From Cellulosimicrobium cellulans (GTDB lineage: Bacteria; Actinomycetota; Actinomycetes; Actinomycetales; Cellulomonadaceae), in NCBI RefSeq assembly GCF_006539945.1, contig NZ_BJNZ01000031.1:1-57817 (forward strand): 57,817 nt of DNA. Reading direction: 5' to 3'. The notes beneath the pieces were generated by a model. The model was not told the origin of the DNA, made no database searches, and worked only from the letters and a program-made list of their open reading frames with translations. Positions 56,434 through 57,817 of this stretch are shown in pieces (position 1 is the stretch's first letter; every line of letters begins with the position of its first letter). The position numbers and the translations under genes were made by a program.

Positions 56434-57528
56434 ATGCTCGAGACCTCAGGACGACTGCTCCGGCTCCTCTCGCTGCTCCAGGCGCGCCGGGACTGGCCCG
56501 GTGCGACGCTCGCCGAGCGGTTGGAGGTGAGCCCGCGGACCGTGCGGCGCGACGTCGACCGGTTGCGTGAGCTGGGCTACCCGGTGCGGGCGACGAAGGG
56601 GCCCGACGGCGGGTACCGCCTCGACGCCGGCGCGGACGTCCCGCCGCTCCTGTTCGACGACGAGCAGGCGGTCGCCGTCGCGATCGCCCTGCGCACCGGG
56701 ACGCTCCCCGGGGTGGAGGACGCCGCGGCGCGCGCGCTCGCGACGATCCGTCAGGTCATGCCCGCCCGGCTGCGCACGCGCATCGACGCGCTGGAGGTGA
56801 CGGCCGTGCCGGGCCGGAGGGAGCGGGCCCTGCCTGCCGTGCGGGCCGACGTGCTCGTGTCCGTCGGCGAGGCGGTCGCCGAGCGCCGTGTGCTGCGGTT
56901 CGACTACGACGGCGGGACGGGCGAGGTGCTCCGTGCGCCGGGCAAGGAGCACGCGGACGGGTTCCGTGCGCCGCGTCGGGCGGAGCCGCACCACGTCGTC
57001 ACGTGGGGCGGGCGGTGGTACCTCGTCGCGTGGGACCTCGACCGGGACGACTGGCGGACGTTCCGGATCGACCGGATGGCGCCCCGCGAGGGTGTCGGAG
57101 CGCGGTTCGAGCGCCGGGCGCTGCCCGCCCCGGACGTGGCGACGTTCGTCGCCGAGCGGTTCACGCAGCCCGAGATGCCTGTCCGGGGGACGGTCGAGCT
57201 CGAGCTGGACGCCGCCGACGTGGCCGCCTGGGCCGGTACGGGTGCCCTCGTGGAGGCCGTGGAGGAGGGGCGGTGTCGTCTGACCGCGGGCTCCTGGTCG
57301 TGGGGCGGGCTCGCCGCGTGGTTCGGGATCTTCGACGCGCCGTTCACCGTGGTGGGGCCGGACGCCCTGCGGGCGGCGGTGGCCCGTCTCGCGGTCCGGG
57401 CGACGGCGGCAGCCGCGCCTCCTGCGTCAGGAGCACTGCCGCAGCGCGGGGCACCGGGAGAGGGGGTGCGCGCACCGGCGCGGGGAGCCGCACGGCGGAG
57501 TGGTCCGGGTCACGGCGGAGCGAGTTGA
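56434..57528 (+). CDS. WYL-domain transcriptional regulator
   Basis: A 364-residue regulator: N-terminal winged HTH of the HTH_11 type (LLRLLSLLQARRDWPGATLA, LEVSPRTVRRDVDRLRELGYPV), a linker, then a WYL domain (about 140-215; VRADVLVSVGEAVAERRVLRFDY, GGRWYLVAWDLDRDDWRTFRIDRM) and a C-terminal WCX-like domain to ~330. The last 35 residues are disordered. WYL proteins often sense nucleic acid or small ligands. It most likely controls the divergent ABC exporter. Confidence 0.9.
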   Translation: MLETSGRLLRLLSLLQARRDWPGATLAERLEVSPRTVRRDVDRLRELGYPVRATKGPDGGYRLDAGADVPPLLFDDEQAVAVAIALRTGTLPGVEDAAARALATIRQVMPARLRTRIDALEVTAVPGRRERALPAVRADVLVSVGEAVAERRVLRFDYDGGTGEVLRAPGKEHADGFRAPRRAEPHHVVTWGGRWYLVAWDLDRDDWRTFRIDRMAPREGVGARFERRALPAPDVATFVAERFTQPEMPVRGTVELELDAADVAAWAGTGALVEAVEEGRCRLTAGSWSWGGLAAWFGIFDAPFTVVGPDALRAAVARLAVRATAAAAPPASGALPQRGAPGEGVRAPARGAARRSGPGHGGAS

Positions 57529-57817
57529 CCTCCTGCCTCCCGACCCCGTAATGTTCTCGAGGTCGCCCGGCAGGGAGGAACAGACACCACGGCACAGCTC
57601 CTCGGAGCAGATGCGAAGTGGCTGGTCCCCCGGGTGAAACTCCCACCAGATTCTCGGAGCACAGTGCTGCGCCGTGAGTAGGGTGAGGGTGTCTGGATCA
57701 GGTACATTTCTGAACGGAAATCCGGTTTGAACCGGTCCGGGACGAACGGCCGGGTCTGGTAGGATTCAGAACGAAGGAAACGCCCCGCGCAAGGGCCTCG
57801 GGAACGAGGTCGGAGGC
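57529..57817 (+). promoter_or_regulatory. Noncoding region with promoter-like elements at window end
   Basis: No gene is visible. A TAGGAT (57760-57765) could be a -10, preceded by a palindrome CCGGTT-TG-AACCGG (57722-57735), and a small hairpin ATTTC/GAAAT (57706-57721). The following GAAGGAAACGCCCCGCG resembles leaders of actinobacterial rRNA operons, so an rRNA or tRNA gene may begin just beyond 57817. No good -35 at 17 bp is visible. Confidence 0.4.

Noticed and set aside
57344-57646. Minus-strand frame overlapping the WYL gene end
   Set aside because: Overlaps a clear gene, Pro/Arg-rich, no domain or ribosome site.

Overview
The window is a very GC-rich (roughly 75%) stretch of an actinobacterial chromosome. 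Densely packed genes with frequent GTG starts, 4-bp ATGA/GTGA start-stop overlaps, F420 biosynthesis genes, LAXTG-type wall anchoring and secreted multidomain chitinases all point to a soil or compost actinomycete. A Promicromonosporaceae/Cellulomonadaceae member (Cellulosimicrobium-like) is my best guess; this is inferred from gene content and not tested by alignment.

Layout. 1-469: C-terminal end of a LuxR-type regulator. 729-5564: two secreted GH18 chitinases with CBM5/12 chitin-binding modules. 5763-9653: a lipoprotein, a LAETG-anchored wall protein and a DUF4012 membrane protein. 9793-11881: an ECF sigma factor with a membrane partner. 12171-19657: a seven-gene, mostly translationally coupled Ebo-type metabolite cluster (inositol-phosphate synthase, UbiA prenyltransferase, two TIM-barrel isomerase-like proteins, EboA, TatD hydrolase, phosphodiesterase) behind its own strong promoter. 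19663-20555: a HepT/MntA-type toxin-antitoxin pair whose antitoxin carries an extra HTH. 20603-26523: a DUF4241 protein, an acetyltransferase, a large secreted subtilase and, divergent from it, an I36-type inhibitor-like secreted protein. 26528-33466 (minus strand): a coupled operon of MoxR ATPase, uncharacterised protein, vWA protein with an HExxH motif, helical protein and an adenylate-forming ligase. 33557-35325: nadR-pnuC for nicotinamide riboside salvage. 35578-40908: OsmC peroxidase, SDR, and a TetR regulator divergent from a degenerate ABC ATPase and a YhgE/Pip protein. 40909-41500: a noncoding region with two oppositely oriented arrays of ~21-bp phased repeats. 41501-44587: a GlcD/GlpC-type fusion oxidoreductase. 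44643-53676: small lipoproteins, PdxR-type regulator divergent from an aldo/keto reductase, GNAT, nitroreductase, cofC/cofD, a thiamine-binding-type protein and a nuclease-fold/RAMA-like protein. 53748-57528: a racemase, a drug-export-type ABC pair and a divergent WYL regulator. 57529-57817: noncoding, with a promoter-like element that could serve an rRNA operon beyond the edge.

The most interesting systems are three. The Ebo-type cluster appears to make, prenylate and traffic a small metabolite, and here carries an inositol-phosphate synthase while no EboD-type cyclase is visible. The MoxR/vWA operon resembles ATPase-driven activation or conflict systems and ends in an adenylating ligase. 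The phased inverted 21-bp arrays at 40912-41435 are not explained by any gene. Several intergenic regions hold long perfect hairpins or paired palindromes that look like terminators or operators; these were read by eye and no folding energy was computed.
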